64,000 bases of DNA from Subtercola boreus (GTDB lineage: Bacteria > Actinomycetota > Actinomycetes > Actinomycetales > Microbacteriaceae), in assembly GCF_006716115.1 (NCBI RefSeq), contig NZ_VFOO01000001.1, positions 3,658,001 through 3,722,000 of the forward strand, read 5' to 3'. Of the stretch, positions 17,575-27,333 are shown piece after piece. The notes beneath the pieces were generated by a model. The model was not told where the DNA came from, did no database searches, and worked only from the letters and a program-made list of their open reading frames with translations. The position numbers were made by a program, and so were the translations under genes. Positions within the stretch are counted from its first letter, which is position 1; the number at the start of each line of letters is the position of its first letter.

Positions 17575-18054
17575 TCAGGGGGCGGGCGGCGGCGGAGGTG
17601 CGTCCGCGATGACGCGGCGGTAGACCTCGGCCACGCGGGCAAGGTACAGCTCGATCGCGGCACGCTCCGACGGGGCGAAGTCGTCGAGCACGGCATCCAC
17701 GCCGAAGATGAGCGGGCGGAGCGCCGTGAAGGTGCGGGCGACGGATGCCTCGGCCGGAACGACGCGTACGCTCCGGCGGTCGCTCGGGTGCGCCTCGCGC
17801 GAGGCGTGGCCGGCCTTCTCGAGCCGGTCGATCACGAGCGTGGTGGCGGCGGTGGTGATGCCGAGCCGGTGGGCGAGCTCGGTGGGGCTGAGCGGGCCGG
17901 ACTGGATCAGGTGCTCCATGGCGCCGAGGTCGGTGCTGTTGATGGAGAGGTGCGCGGCCAGCACGCGCTCGAAGTCCGCCGTGAGATTCAGCAGCTCGCG
18001 GAAGCTCAGGCTCGCCTGCTGCATGCCCGGGAAGGGTGCATCCGAGGCCGTCAT
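17575..18054 (-). CDS. MarR-family regulator of the adjacent MMPL exporter
   Basis: 159 residues with a MarR winged helix: DLGAMEHLIQSGPLSPTELA, the recognition helix ITTAATTLVIDRLEKAGHA and the wing HPSDRRSVRVV. The C-terminus ends in a poly-Pro run. The ATG at 18054 is chosen because AGAGG lies 9 nt upstream; an ATG at 18063 overlaps that site. It is divergent from the MMPL gene at 18127, with a palindrome in the 72-nt gap, so it very likely represses that exporter and itself. Confidence 0.9.
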   Translation of the reverse strand: MTASDAPFPGMQQASLSFRELLNLTADFERVLAAHLSINSTDLGAMEHLIQSGPLSPTELAHRLGITTAATTLVIDRLEKAGHASREAHPSDRRSVRVVPAEASVARTFTALRPLIFGVDAVLDDFAPSERAAIELYLARVAEVYRRVIADAPPPPPAP

Positions 18055-18076
18055 GCAGATCATCCTATCCTCTGTT

Positions 18077-18097
18077 ATTGTCAAGTAGCTTAACAAT
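18077..18097. promoter_or_regulatory. MarR operator
   Basis: A 21-bp imperfect palindrome with outer arms ATTGT/ACAAT and inner arms AAG/CTT. It contains the TTGACA -35-like hexamer of the minus strand and lies between the MarR and MMPL genes, where binding would block both. Confidence 0.75.
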
Positions 18098-18126
18098 CAG
18101 GCAAGTAAGAGAAACGGGATCTCCGG

Positions 18127-20202
18127 ATGCGCCACCTCACCGATTTCGTCAGCGGCAAGTTCACCGCGTGGATCGTGTTCGCGCTCGCGATCGTCGCTGC
18201 GGGCATCCTGTTCGCCACCGCACCGGCGAGCACCGGCACCGTCGCACCGACCGCCGGGCTTCCCGCGAGCACCCAGTCGGCCCAGGTCGCCGAACTTCAG
18301 AAGCAGCTTCCGAACTCCGACGCCGGGTTCGCCCTGGTCGTGTTCGATCGCGGCGGTGCGGCCCTCACCGAGGCCGACAAGACCGCGATCGCAGCCCGCG
18401 GAGCGGCCCTCGCACCCGAGTCGCTCGGCGGCCAGCTGCCTCCGGCGCAGTTCTCCGACGACGGCACCGCCGCTCTGCTGCCGCTCCCGCTGCCCGCCGC
18501 GACCGACAGCGACGCCCAGGGTGAGCGGGTCGCAGACCTCAGGGCCACAGCGAAGTCCGATCTGCCCGAGGGGCTGAACGCCTTCGTGACCGGGCCCGAG
18601 GGGTTCCAGGCCGATGTGGCCGCCGCGTTCCAGGGTGCCGACTTCCGGCTGCTGCTCGTGACGGTGATCGTGGTGGCCGTGCTGCTGCTGATCACCTACC
18701 GGAGCCCGTGGCTCTGGCTGGTTCCGCTGGCCGTCATCGGGCTCGCCGACGGACTGGCAGGCATCCTCGTGAAGCAGCTGGCGAACGTGTTCGGCTTCAC
18801 CATCGACGCCTCGATCTCGGGCATCCTCTCGGTGCTGGTCTTCGGCGCGGGCACGAACTACGCCCTTCTGCTGATCGCGCGCTACCGGGAGGAGTTGCGA
18901 CGGCACGAGAACCGGCGGGCGGCGATGTCCCAGGCGCTCCGCGGTGCGGGGCCGGCGGTGCTGGCCAGCGGCAGCACCGTGACGCTCAGTCTGCTGACGC
19001 TCCTGTTCGCCGAGCTCTCCGGCAACCGGGCGCTCGGGTTCGCCTGCGCGATCGGCATCGTCACGGCGATGATCTTCGCCCTGCTGGTGCTGCCGGCGGC
19101 GCTCGTCATCTTCGGGCGAGGGCTGTTCTGGCCGTTCGTGCCGACCTTCGGCTCCGAGTCGCCGACTGAGCACGGCTTCTGGTCGAAGCTCGGCCACGGC
19201 GTCTCGAGGCGGCCGGTCGTGGTGGTGATCGGCAGCGTGGTGGTGCTCGGCGCGCTCGCCCTCGGCGCCCTCAACCTCAGTGTCGGGCTCTCGCAGGTGC
19301 AGCAGTTCCGCGGCAACCCCGAGTCGGCCCAGGGCCAGGCAGTCATCGACGAGGCGTTCCCCGCGGGCCAGAGTGCGCAGACGATCGTGATCACGCCGAC
19401 GGATGCCCTGCAGAGCGCCGAAGCAATCGCGACGGAGACGCCCGGGGTCGACGCGGTCAGCGTGGGTGCGGCTGCCGGATCCATCACCCAGCTCAGCCTG
19501 ACGCTCGCGGCCGAGCCGCAGTCCGACGCCGCCTTCCAGACGATCCAGGACCTGCGGGCCGCCTACGCCGGAGCCGGCGACGGTGCCAGCGCCGCGCTTG
19601 TCGGCGGCACGGATGCGACGGCGCTCGACGAGAAGACCGCTTCCGCCCACGACGAGGCGCTGATCATCCCGATCATCCTCGCCATCGTCTTCGTGGTGCT
19701 GCTCGTGCTGCTGCGGGCCCTCGTGGCGCCGCTGCTGCTGATCGTCACCGTCGTCGCGAGCTACTTCGCGAGCCTCGGGGCGGCGAACCTGGTCTTCAAG
19801 ACCGTCTTCGACATCCCCGCCTTCGACACGAACGTTGTGCTGTTCAGCTTCCTGTTCCTAGTGGCGCTCGGTGTCGACTACAACATCTTCCTCGTCACGC
19901 GGGCCAGGGAGGAGGCTGGTCGCCTCGGCACGAGACCCGGGATGATCCATGCGCTGTCGGCGACCGGCGGCGTGATCACCAGCGCGGGCATCCTGCTCGC
20001 CGCCGTCTTCGCGGTGCTGAGCGTGCTGCCGATCATCGCGCTCACGCAGATCGGCGTGATCGTCGGCATCGGCGTGTTGCTCGACACCCTGCTCGTGCGC
20101 ACGGTTCTCGTGCCGGCGCTCGTCTTCGTGACCGGTGACCGATTCTGGCTGCCCTCCCACCCGGCGAAGGTGCTGGCCCTGCCGGCCAGAGAGCTCGCCT
20201 GA
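18127..20202 (+). CDS. MMPL/RND-superfamily exporter
   Basis: 691 residues with about 12 membrane helices in two repeats, each with a large extracytoplasmic loop after the first helix. The first half has VFGAGTNYALLLIARYREEL and the second ALGVDYNIFLVTRAREE. In this family an Asp-Tyr pair in TM4 and TM10 carries protons; the first half has Asn-Tyr instead, while the second keeps Asp-Tyr. Such proteins (YdfJ-like) export lipids or drugs using proton force. The MarR gene and operator upstream suggest induction by a small molecule. Substrate unknown. Confidence 0.92.
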   Translation: MRHLTDFVSGKFTAWIVFALAIVAAGILFATAPASTGTVAPTAGLPASTQSAQVAELQKQLPNSDAGFALVVFDRGGAALTEADKTAIAARGAALAPESLGGQLPPAQFSDDGTAALLPLPLPAATDSDAQGERVADLRATAKSDLPEGLNAFVTGPEGFQADVAAAFQGADFRLLLVTVIVVAVLLLITYRSPWLWLVPLAVIGLADGLAGILVKQLANVFGFTIDASISGILSVLVFGAGTNYALLLIARYREELRRHENRRAAMSQALRGAGPAVLASGSTVTLSLLTLLFAELSGNRALGFACAIGIVTAMIFALLVLPAALVIFGRGLFWPFVPTFGSESPTEHGFWSKLGHGVSRRPVVVVIGSVVVLGALALGALNLSVGLSQVQQFRGNPESAQGQAVIDEAFPAGQSAQTIVITPTDALQSAEAIATETPGVDAVSVGAAAGSITQLSLTLAAEPQSDAAFQTIQDLRAAYAGAGDGASAALVGGTDATALDEKTASAHDEALIIPIILAIVFVVLLVLLRALVAPLLLIVTVVASYFASLGAANLVFKTVFDIPAFDTNVVLFSFLFLVALGVDYNIFLVTRAREEAGRLGTRPGMIHALSATGGVITSAGILLAAVFAVLSVLPIIALTQIGVIVGIGVLLDTLLVRTVLVPALVFVTGDRFWLPSHPAKVLALPARELA

Positions 20203-20267
20203 TCGATGGCGCCGTCAAGGGGGCTACCCGCGACTTCGACGCTCCGTAGAAGTGCGACACTGTAGCC

Positions 20268-23200
20268 ATGCATCTCCTCGCCGTGCTGAGCATGAAGAAC
20301 CGTGCCCTGATCGCCCTCGTGACGATCGTGGCGGCCGTCTTCGGTGGTCTGGCCCTCACCAGCCTGAAGCAGGAGTTGATCCCATCGATCGACTTCCCGC
20401 AGCTGGTCATCCTCACGAACTATCCCGGCGCGTCGCCCGAGGTCGTCAATGACGACGTCTCGACGCCGATCGAGCAGGCCGTGCAGGGTGTCGAGGGCAT
20501 CGACACCACCTCCGCGACATCCAGCACCAATCTGTCGATCGTCAACGCGACGTTCGTCTACGGCACGAACCTCGCGAACGCCGAGCAGAAGATCTCCCAG
20601 GCGATCAACCGGGTGAAGTCGACACTTCCGGATGCCGTCGACCCGCAGGTGCTGAGCGGCAGCATCGGTGACCTGCCGGTCATCCAGATCGCCGTGACGC
20701 CGGGTGCGGGCGGGGACACGAAGGCGCTCGCGGCATCGATCCGGGCCTCCACGCTAACCGACATCGAGCAGGTGACGGGGGTGCGCGCGGCGCAGCTCGT
20801 CGGCGACCCGGGGCAGCGCGTCACGATCACGCCCGACAGCGGGAAGCTTGCAGCGGCGGGGCTCAGCACCACCGTGCTCAAGACGGCGGTCGCGTCCAAC
20901 GGCGCCCTGGTGCCGGCGGGATCCCTCACCGAGAACGGAACCACCCTCTCGGTGCAGGCCGGCTCGAAGCTGGCGTCGACCGACGACATCGCCGCCCTGC
21001 CGCTCCCGGCCGCCAAGCCGGGCGGAGGCGTGTACACGATCGGCGATGTGGCGACCGTCGCGCTGGTGGACAACCCCGTGACATCCATCTCCCGGGTGAA
21101 CGGCGAGCCCGCGCTCACCATCGCCGTGACGAAGCTGCCCGCCGCGAACACAGTCGACGTGTCGAAGGGCGTGCAGGACGTCATCCCCGAGCTGCAGTCG
21201 GCCCTGCCCGGGGCGACCTTCACCGTCGTGTTCGACCAGGCCCCGTTCATCCAGCAGTCGATCGAGTCGCTCGCCACAGAGGGCCTGCTCGGTCTGTTCT
21301 TCGCCGTCGTGATCATCCTGATCTTCCTGATGTCGGTGCGGTCGACGATCGTCACGGCGATCTCGATCCCGACCTCGGTGCTCATCACGTTCATCGGGTT
21401 GCAGACAGCGAACTACTCGCTGAACATCCTGACCCTCGGTGCGCTGACGATCGCGATCGGGCGGGTGGTCGACGACTCAATCGTCGTCATCGAGAACATC
21501 AAGCGGCACCTGGGCCAGGCCGAGGTGTCGGGGCCGATCGACGGCGCGACCCGGTCGGCGGTCATCATCGAAGCGGTGCGCGAGGTCGCCACGGCCATCA
21601 CGGCGTCGACGATCACGACGGTCGCCGTGTTCCTGCCGATCTCGTTCGTGCAGGGCACGACGGGCGAGCTGTTCCGGCCGTTCGCGCTGACCGTGACGAT
21701 CGCGCTGCTCGCGTCGCTGTTCGTGGCGCTGACGATCGTGCCGGTGCTCGCGTACTGGTTCCTCGGCAGTTCGCACCGGGTGAGCCGGGACGCGCGGAAG
21801 AAGGCGGCGGCAGCCCACGCCACGCCGGCAGCCGCCGGGGATCCGGATGCGCCCGGCGCCGGCGACACCGTCGCCGGGCGTCCCGTGCGGGACAGCCTCG
21901 CCGTGGCCACCGCCGCGCTGCCCGGCCGCCGCGCCCGCCGCCAGCAGGCCGTCATCGAGGACGAGGCGCCCGGCGCCCTGCAGCGCCGCTACCTCCCGAT
22001 CATCACCTGGACGCTCAAGCACTCGTTCGTCACCCTGATCATCGCTGTGCTCGTACTCGGCGGCACCATCGCGCTCGTGCCGTTCATGAAGACGAACTTC
22101 CTCGGGTCGAGCGGGCAGAACACGCTCACCGTCACCCAGACCGTGCCGGTCGGCGCGAGCCTCGACGTGCAGGACGCGTCGGCGCAGAAGGTCGAGGCGG
22201 CGCTTCGGGGCATCACGGGCATCCAGACCGTGCAGGCCTCGATCGGTTCGAGCGGCTCGAGCCTCCGCGACGCGTTCGTGGGCGGCGGCGGCAACGCCAT
22301 CACCTACTCCATCACCACCGACGACGCGGTGAACCAGGACGACCTGCAGAACACCGTGCGCACCGACCTCGCCGCCATTCCCGACGCCGGCGACATCTCG
22401 GTGTCGGCCTCGGCAGGCTTCGGCGGCTCCTCCGACATCACCGTCGACATCTCGGCCACCAACCAGACCGACCTGCAGACCGCGGCCGACGCCGTTCTCG
22501 CCTCGGTGAAGGACCTCGACGGCATCACCCAGAGCGCTTCGAACCTGGCCGCGACCCGGCCGTACATCGCCGTGGCGGTCGACCGCACCAAGGCCGTGGA
22601 GGCGGGCCTCAGCGAGGTCGCCGTCGGGTCGCTCGTCGCGAACGCGATGCAGCCGCAGACGGTCGGATCCGTCGTCATCGACAGCACCCAGTACACGATC
22701 TACATCGCGAGCGACAGCACGCCGACCACGCAGGCTGAACTCGCGGCGCTGCAGGTGCCGACCGCGGCCGGGGCCGTGCGACTCGACTCCCTCGCAACCG
22801 TCTCCGAAGTGAACGGCCCCGACACCATCACCACGTCGCGGGGTCTCCGCACGGCGACCGTCACCGCGACGCCATCCAGTGACAACCTCGGCTCGGCCAG
22901 CGCCGAAGTGCAGAAGGCAGTGGATGCCGTGCAGCTGCCCGCCGGAGCGACCGCCGAACTCGGCGGAGCGACCTCCGACCAGAGCGACGCCTTCGGCCAG
23001 CTCGGGATCGCGCTGCTCGTGGCGATCCTGATCGTGTACGTGGTCATGGTCGCCACATTCAAGAGCCTGCTGCAGCCCATCCTGCTGCTGGTGTCGGTGC
23101 CCTTCGCCGCGACCGGGGCCATCGCGCTGCAGGTCATCTCGGGCATCCCGCTCGGTGTGCCCTCGATCATCGGCGTGCTGATGCTGATCGGCATCGTGGT

Positions 23201-23597
23201 GACGAACGCCATCGTGCTCGTGGATCTCGTGAACCAGTACAGGGAGAGGGGTCTGCCCGTTCGCGAGGCCCTCATCCAGGGCGCGGTGCGGAGGCTCCGG
23301 CCCATCCTGATGACGGCCCTCGCGACGATCTTCGCGCTGCTGCCGATGGCGATCGGCCTGACCGGCCACGGCGGCTTCATCTCGCAGCCGCTGGCGATCG
23401 TGGTGATCGGCGGGCTGGTCTCGTCGACGATCCTCACGCTGATCGTGCTGCCGGTGCTCTACAACCTCGTGATGGGCCGACTCGAACGTCGACGCCACCG
23501 CCGGGAGCAGCGGTTCGCCGACCGGCACGGCGAACGCGCCGGGACTCGAGCACTCACAGCTTCGGGCGCCGAGCCTGTGAGCACCCCGCAGGTCTGA
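20268..23597 (+). CDS. AcrB/HAE1-type RND efflux permease
   Basis: 1109 residues, two repeats of one plus five membrane helices with large porter loops (IPSIDFPQLVILTNYPGASPEVV near the start). The TM4 segment AIGRVVDDSIVVIENIKRHL carries the Asp-Asp pair of proton-driven RND pumps. The second half has ILLLVSVPFAATGAIALQVISG and ends in an Arg-rich tail. About 80 Ala/Arg-rich residues (about 505-585) are inserted in the cytoplasmic link between the repeats, longer than usual. No membrane fusion protein or outer channel lies nearby, as expected for a cell with one membrane; SwrC-like proteins act this way. A GACACT -10 box lies 6 nt before the ATG. Confidence 0.92.
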   Translation: MHLLAVLSMKNRALIALVTIVAAVFGGLALTSLKQELIPSIDFPQLVILTNYPGASPEVVNDDVSTPIEQAVQGVEGIDTTSATSSTNLSIVNATFVYGTNLANAEQKISQAINRVKSTLPDAVDPQVLSGSIGDLPVIQIAVTPGAGGDTKALAASIRASTLTDIEQVTGVRAAQLVGDPGQRVTITPDSGKLAAAGLSTTVLKTAVASNGALVPAGSLTENGTTLSVQAGSKLASTDDIAALPLPAAKPGGGVYTIGDVATVALVDNPVTSISRVNGEPALTIAVTKLPAANTVDVSKGVQDVIPELQSALPGATFTVVFDQAPFIQQSIESLATEGLLGLFFAVVIILIFLMSVRSTIVTAISIPTSVLITFIGLQTANYSLNILTLGALTIAIGRVVDDSIVVIENIKRHLGQAEVSGPIDGATRSAVIIEAVREVATAITASTITTVAVFLPISFVQGTTGELFRPFALTVTIALLASLFVALTIVPVLAYWFLGSSHRVSRDARKKAAAAHATPAAAGDPDAPGAGDTVAGRPVRDSLAVATAALPGRRARRQQAVIEDEAPGALQRRYLPIITWTLKHSFVTLIIAVLVLGGTIALVPFMKTNFLGSSGQNTLTVTQTVPVGASLDVQDASAQKVEAALRGITGIQTVQASIGSSGSSLRDAFVGGGGNAITYSITTDDAVNQDDLQNTVRTDLAAIPDAGDISVSASAGFGGSSDITVDISATNQTDLQTAADAVLASVKDLDGITQSASNLAATRPYIAVAVDRTKAVEAGLSEVAVGSLVANAMQPQTVGSVVIDSTQYTIYIASDSTPTTQAELAALQVPTAAGAVRLDSLATVSEVNGPDTITTSRGLRTATVTATPSSDNLGSASAEVQKAVDAVQLPAGATAELGGATSDQSDAFGQLGIALLVAILIVYVVMVATFKSLLQPILLLVSVPFAATGAIALQVISGIPLGVPSIIGVLMLIGIVVTNAIVLVDLVNQYRERGLPVREALIQGAVRRLRPILMTALATIFALLPMAIGLTGHGGFISQPLAIVVIGGLVSSTILTLIVLPVLYNLVMGRLERRRHRREQRFADRHGERAGTRALTASGAEPVSTPQV

Positions 23598-23612
23598 CCG
23601 ATCGTACAGAAG

Positions 23613-23635
23613 CTGACCGAGCGGTCAGGTACGCT
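23613..23635 (+). promoter_or_regulatory. TetR operator overlapping a leaderless promoter
   Basis: CTGACCG-AG-CGGTCAG (23613-23628) is a perfect palindrome with 7-bp arms. The -10 TACGCT (23630-23635) begins 2 nt later and ends 6 nt before the TetR ATG. A second half-site, CTGACCGA, lies at 23593-23600 at the end of the RND gene. This arrangement fits autorepression of the whole TetR-MMPL-YhgE operon. Confidence 0.8.
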
Positions 23636-23641
23636 CGAATC

Positions 23642-24235
23642 ATGCCGCTTCATCCGTCGCCCCGTCCCGACCCGTCCGAAGAGCTGAAGGCCGTCGCCCT
23701 CCGCCTGTTCGTCGAGACGAGCTACGCGGGTGCGTCGCTGCAGCAGATCGCGGATGCCGCGGGGTACTCGAAATCGAGTGTGCTCTACCACTTCGCGTCG
23801 AAGGAGGCCCTGCTCGAGGAGGCCCTCACTCCGGCCGTCGTGAGGCTCGACAGTCTCTTCCAGGGCTCGATCGGCCGGATCGCCGACGCCGACCTGCGCG
23901 GCACCTTCGTCGAGGACTTCATCGACTTCCTCCTGGTCTACGGCCTCGAGGCGCACATCATCATCAACCAGGGCCAGTCGCTCGCGGGCATCCCGATCAT
24001 CGACCGTGCCACCGACTTCCTCCGCCGGTTGAGCGACTCGTTCGTGAACGAGCTGGCGACTCCCGAACAGCGGATCCGGCTCGGTATCGCGCTGTCCGGC
24101 GCCGCCTACGTGGTCGCGACCGGCGTTGCGATGCAGGCGACCGACCAGGCGCCCATCGAAGAGGCCCGCTCGGCTCTCATCGCCGTGGTCACCGAACTTC
24201 TCGTCCCCTTCGCCGCCCCGGCCGTCACGCTCTAG
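23642..24235 (+). CDS. TetR-family regulator of the MMPL/YhgE operon
   Basis: 197 residues. The TetR DNA-binding domain covers residues 12-60: LKAVALRLFVETSYAGASLQ, then the helix-turn-helix QIADAAGYSKSSVLYHFASK. The C-terminal ligand domain is helical. It is the first gene of an operon with the MMPL-ABC fusion and YhgE/Pip genes, with 11 nt to the next start. The palindrome directly upstream implies self-repression, relieved by an unknown ligand, likely one that the exporters handle. Confidence 0.92.
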   Translation: MPLHPSPRPDPSEELKAVALRLFVETSYAGASLQQIADAAGYSKSSVLYHFASKEALLEEALTPAVVRLDSLFQGSIGRIADADLRGTFVEDFIDFLLVYGLEAHIIINQGQSLAGIPIIDRATDFLRRLSDSFVNELATPEQRIRLGIALSGAAYVVATGVAMQATDQAPIEEARSALIAVVTELLVPFAAPAVTL

Positions 24236-24246
24236 GAGCCCGCACC

Positions 24247-27200
24247 ATGGCAACTCTTCTCTACCGCATCGGCCGGTTCTCGTTCCGTCACCCCTGGCAG
24301 GTCATCGTGGCCTGGTTCCTGCTCCTCGCGGCCATCCTCGGTGGCGGGTTCGCCCTCGGCGGCAGCTACGACGAAGGCTTCAGCATCCCGGGAACCGAAT
24401 CGCAGCAGACGCTCGACAAGCTCGACGCCGTGTTCCCCGCGGTTGCCGGATCGAGTGCGCAGGTCGTATTCCAGGTGCCGGAGGGCCAGACGGTCACCGA
24501 CGCCGCCGACCAGGCGGCGATCACCGCTGTGACGGATGCGCTCGCCAAGATCCCGCACGTCAGTTCGGTGGTCACCCCCTACTCCGAGTACGCGACGAAC
24601 GCGATCTCCGCCGACAAGACCATCGCCTACGCCTCGGTGTCGTTCGACGGACCGACGATCGACATCCCGGCTTCGACGACGGATGCTGTACAGGCCACGC
24701 GCGACCTGGCAGCCGAAGCGGGCATCCGGGTCGAGTTCGGCGGCCAGGTCTTCCAGGACAACACCGTCGGCATCTCGCCGTCGGAGGGGCTCGGCGTGCT
24801 GTTCGCCGCCGTCGTGCTCTTCATCACCTTCGGCTCACTGCTCGCCGCCGGGCTGCCGCTCCTCTCCGCGATCATCGGTGTCGGCATCTCGATCGGCGCC
24901 GTCACCGCCTCGACCGCCTTTGCGGCCATCTCGAGCACCGCCCCGCTGCTGGCTGTGATGATCGGCCTCGCGGTCGGCATCGACTACGCGCTGTTCATCC
25001 TCTCGCGCCACCGGACCCAGCTCGCCCAGGGACAGGATCCCGAGGAATCGGCCGCGCAGGCCGTGGCCACCGCCGGCAGTGCCGTGGTCTTCGCGGGCAC
25101 GACCGTGATCATCGCCCTCCTGGGGCTCCTGGTCGTCGGCATCCCGTTCCTGAGTGTCATGGGCGTCGCTGCGGCGTTCGCCGTCTTCATCTCGGTCTGC
25201 ATCGCGGCGACGCTGCTGCCGGCCATCATGGGGCTGGCGAAGAACCGGTTGCGGCCGAAGCACGGCTCGCGGGTCGAGCGCCGGGCGCTGGCGGCGCTGG
25301 TGCACGACGAGCCGGTCACGATCGCAGGACTGGGTGCGGCTGCTTCGGATGCCCACCCGCACGCGCACGCGGCACCGGAGGTCGACGTGGTCGACGGCAA
25401 CTCTCCCGTGCACGCCGGAGCTCATGCCGCCCGCGCGAAGTCCGGTACGAAGCCGGTCTCGCGATCGATGGGTGCCCGCTGGGTGGGCCTCGTCATGAAG
25501 GCGCCGATCGTCTTCATCATCGCGGTGTGCGGGCTGGTCGGCGTCGCCGCCATCCCGGCGTTCAGCCTCGACCTGAACCTGCCGACCTCCGGCCAGCAGC
25601 CCGCCGACACGACGAATCGGCAGGCCTACGACCTGCTCGCCGAGGGCTTCGGCCCCGGGTTCAACGGACCGCTGATCGTCGTCGCCGACATCACGCAGTC
25701 CACCGACATCCAGGGCGTGCTCACCAAGATCGGCGACGAGCTGCGCACCGTTCCCGGGGTCGCGGTGGTCGGCCAGGGCATTCCCGACCCCACCGTCGAC
25801 ACCGCGATCTTCCAGGTCATTCCGACGACCGCACCCGACTCGCCCGAGACCAAGACGCTCGTGCACGATCTGCGGGCGCTGAACGACAAGGTCACGGCCG
25901 ACCTCGGCACGCCGATCGCCGTCACGGGCCAGACCGCCGTCGCTGTCGACATCTCCGACCTGCTCACCGCCGCGCTGCTGCCGTTCGGCATCCTCGTCGT
26001 CGGGCTCTCGATCGTGCTGCTGGCCATGGTCTTCCGGTCGATCGCGGTGCCGATCAAGGCGGCCGTCGGCTTCCTCTTCTCCGTCGGAGCCAGCTTCGGG
26101 GTGACGGTCGCCGTCTTCCAGTGGGGCTGGGGGGCCGACCTGCTGAACATCGCGACGACCGGGCCGCTCATCAGCTTCCTGCCGATCCTGCTGATGGCCA
26201 TCCTGTTCGGGCTCGCCATGGACTACGAGGTGTTCCTCGTGTCGGGGATGCGTGAGGAGTTCGTGAAGACGAAAGACGCCCGCCGGGCCATCCGCGTCGG
26301 CTTCGTGCAGGGCGCACGCGTGGTCACGGCCGCGGCCCTCATCATGTTCTTCGTGTTCTTCGCCTTCGTGCCCGAAGGCACCGGGGCGATCAAGCAGATC
26401 GCGCTCGCGCTCGCTGTCGGTGTCTTCGTCGACGCGTTCCTCGTCCGGATGACGCTGGTGCCCGCCGTGATGACGCTGCTCGGCGCCGCCGCGTGGAAGC
26501 TGCCGCGCGGACTGTCGCGCATCCTGCCGAATGTGGATGTCGAGGGCGAGGGTCTCCGCGAACACATCACGAGTGCGGCCTGGGCCTCCGGTCACACGGA
26601 TGACGTCATCACGGCCGAAGACCTCCGCATCGGGGGAGTCGAGAACACGCTCGACCTGTCGCTCGCCGAGGGTTCGATCCTGGTGATCGCGGGCGACACC
26701 ACGTCGCGTCGCCTGGTCGGCGCAACCCTGGCGGGGCGCCTCCACCCCGAGTCGGGCGAGCTGCAGGTGCTCGGGCTCACGGTGCCTTCCGAGGCCGGTC
26801 CCCTCAGCCGATGCGTCACCCTGGTAGACCTCGCCTCCGCGCGGACGGATGTCTCGACCTCTGTCGGCTCGGCCCTCCGTGAGCGCCTCCGCTACGCCCG
26901 GCCGGTGTTCCGGCGCGGCGCGTCGGCGGCGGAGATCGACGATCGGGTCGCCGGCATCGGCCGGGTGCTCTCGCGGTTCCCCGGCGAGGCGCCGGTCTCG
27001 GCCGACACCGCCCTCGGCTCGCTCACACCGCTCGCGACAGCACTGGTGCTCACCGCCCTGGGGCTCGCCGACGGCGGTGCGGTGATGGTGCTCGACACGG
27101 GCGACTCGGGGTCGCCGCTGGCGGATCCTCAACGCTTCGTGGATGCCCTGGCCGACCTTGTGCCCGCCGGGATGACGCTCGTGCTCGGCCTTCCCGCGGT

Positions 27201-27333
27201 GCCGGTGTTCGAGGCCGCGGGGCAGACCGCCGCGGACTCCGCATCCGCATCCACATCCGCACCCGCTTCCGCCCGGCCGCTGGTCACCCTCGAACTCTCC
27301 GCTCCCGCCCGTCATGAAGGGATCCTCCGATGA
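24247..27333 (+). CDS. MMPL-family exporter fused to a degenerate ABC-ATPase-like domain
   Basis: 1028 residues. Residues 1-770 are an MMPL/RND exporter with two six-helix repeats; both proton-relay Asp-Tyr motifs are present (MIGLAVGIDYALFILSRHR, LFGLAMDYEVFLVSGMREEF) and a 60-residue His/Ala-rich cytoplasmic linker joins the halves. Residues about 790-1010 read like an ABC ATPase that has lost its active site: the Walker A place has GDTTSRR with no GKS/T, the region before Walker B reads SLTPLATALVLTALGLADG instead of LSGGQ, and Walker B is VMVLDTGD without the catalytic Glu. In some relatives, as I recall, a separate ABC protein lies between MMPL and YhgE. It overlaps the next gene by ATGA. 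Confidence 0.88.
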   Translation: MATLLYRIGRFSFRHPWQVIVAWFLLLAAILGGGFALGGSYDEGFSIPGTESQQTLDKLDAVFPAVAGSSAQVVFQVPEGQTVTDAADQAAITAVTDALAKIPHVSSVVTPYSEYATNAISADKTIAYASVSFDGPTIDIPASTTDAVQATRDLAAEAGIRVEFGGQVFQDNTVGISPSEGLGVLFAAVVLFITFGSLLAAGLPLLSAIIGVGISIGAVTASTAFAAISSTAPLLAVMIGLAVGIDYALFILSRHRTQLAQGQDPEESAAQAVATAGSAVVFAGTTVIIALLGLLVVGIPFLSVMGVAAAFAVFISVCIAATLLPAIMGLAKNRLRPKHGSRVERRALAALVHDEPVTIAGLGAAASDAHPHAHAAPEVDVVDGNSPVHAGAHAARAKSGTKPVSRSMGARWVGLVMKAPIVFIIAVCGLVGVAAIPAFSLDLNLPTSGQQPADTTNRQAYDLLAEGFGPGFNGPLIVVADITQSTDIQGVLTKIGDELRTVPGVAVVGQGIPDPTVDTAIFQVIPTTAPDSPETKTLVHDLRALNDKVTADLGTPIAVTGQTAVAVDISDLLTAALLPFGILVVGLSIVLLAMVFRSIAVPIKAAVGFLFSVGASFGVTVAVFQWGWGADLLNIATTGPLISFLPILLMAILFGLAMDYEVFLVSGMREEFVKTKDARRAIRVGFVQGARVVTAAALIMFFVFFAFVPEGTGAIKQIALALAVGVFVDAFLVRMTLVPAVMTLLGAAAWKLPRGLSRILPNVDVEGEGLREHITSAAWASGHTDDVITAEDLRIGGVENTLDLSLAEGSILVIAGDTTSRRLVGATLAGRLHPESGELQVLGLTVPSEAGPLSRCVTLVDLASARTDVSTSVGSALRERLRYARPVFRRGASAAEIDDRVAGIGRVLSRFPGEAPVSADTALGSLTPLATALVLTALGLADGGAVMVLDTGDSGSPLADPQRFVDALADLVPAGMTLVLGLPAVPVFEAAGQTAADSASASTSAPASARPLVTLELSAPARHEGILR

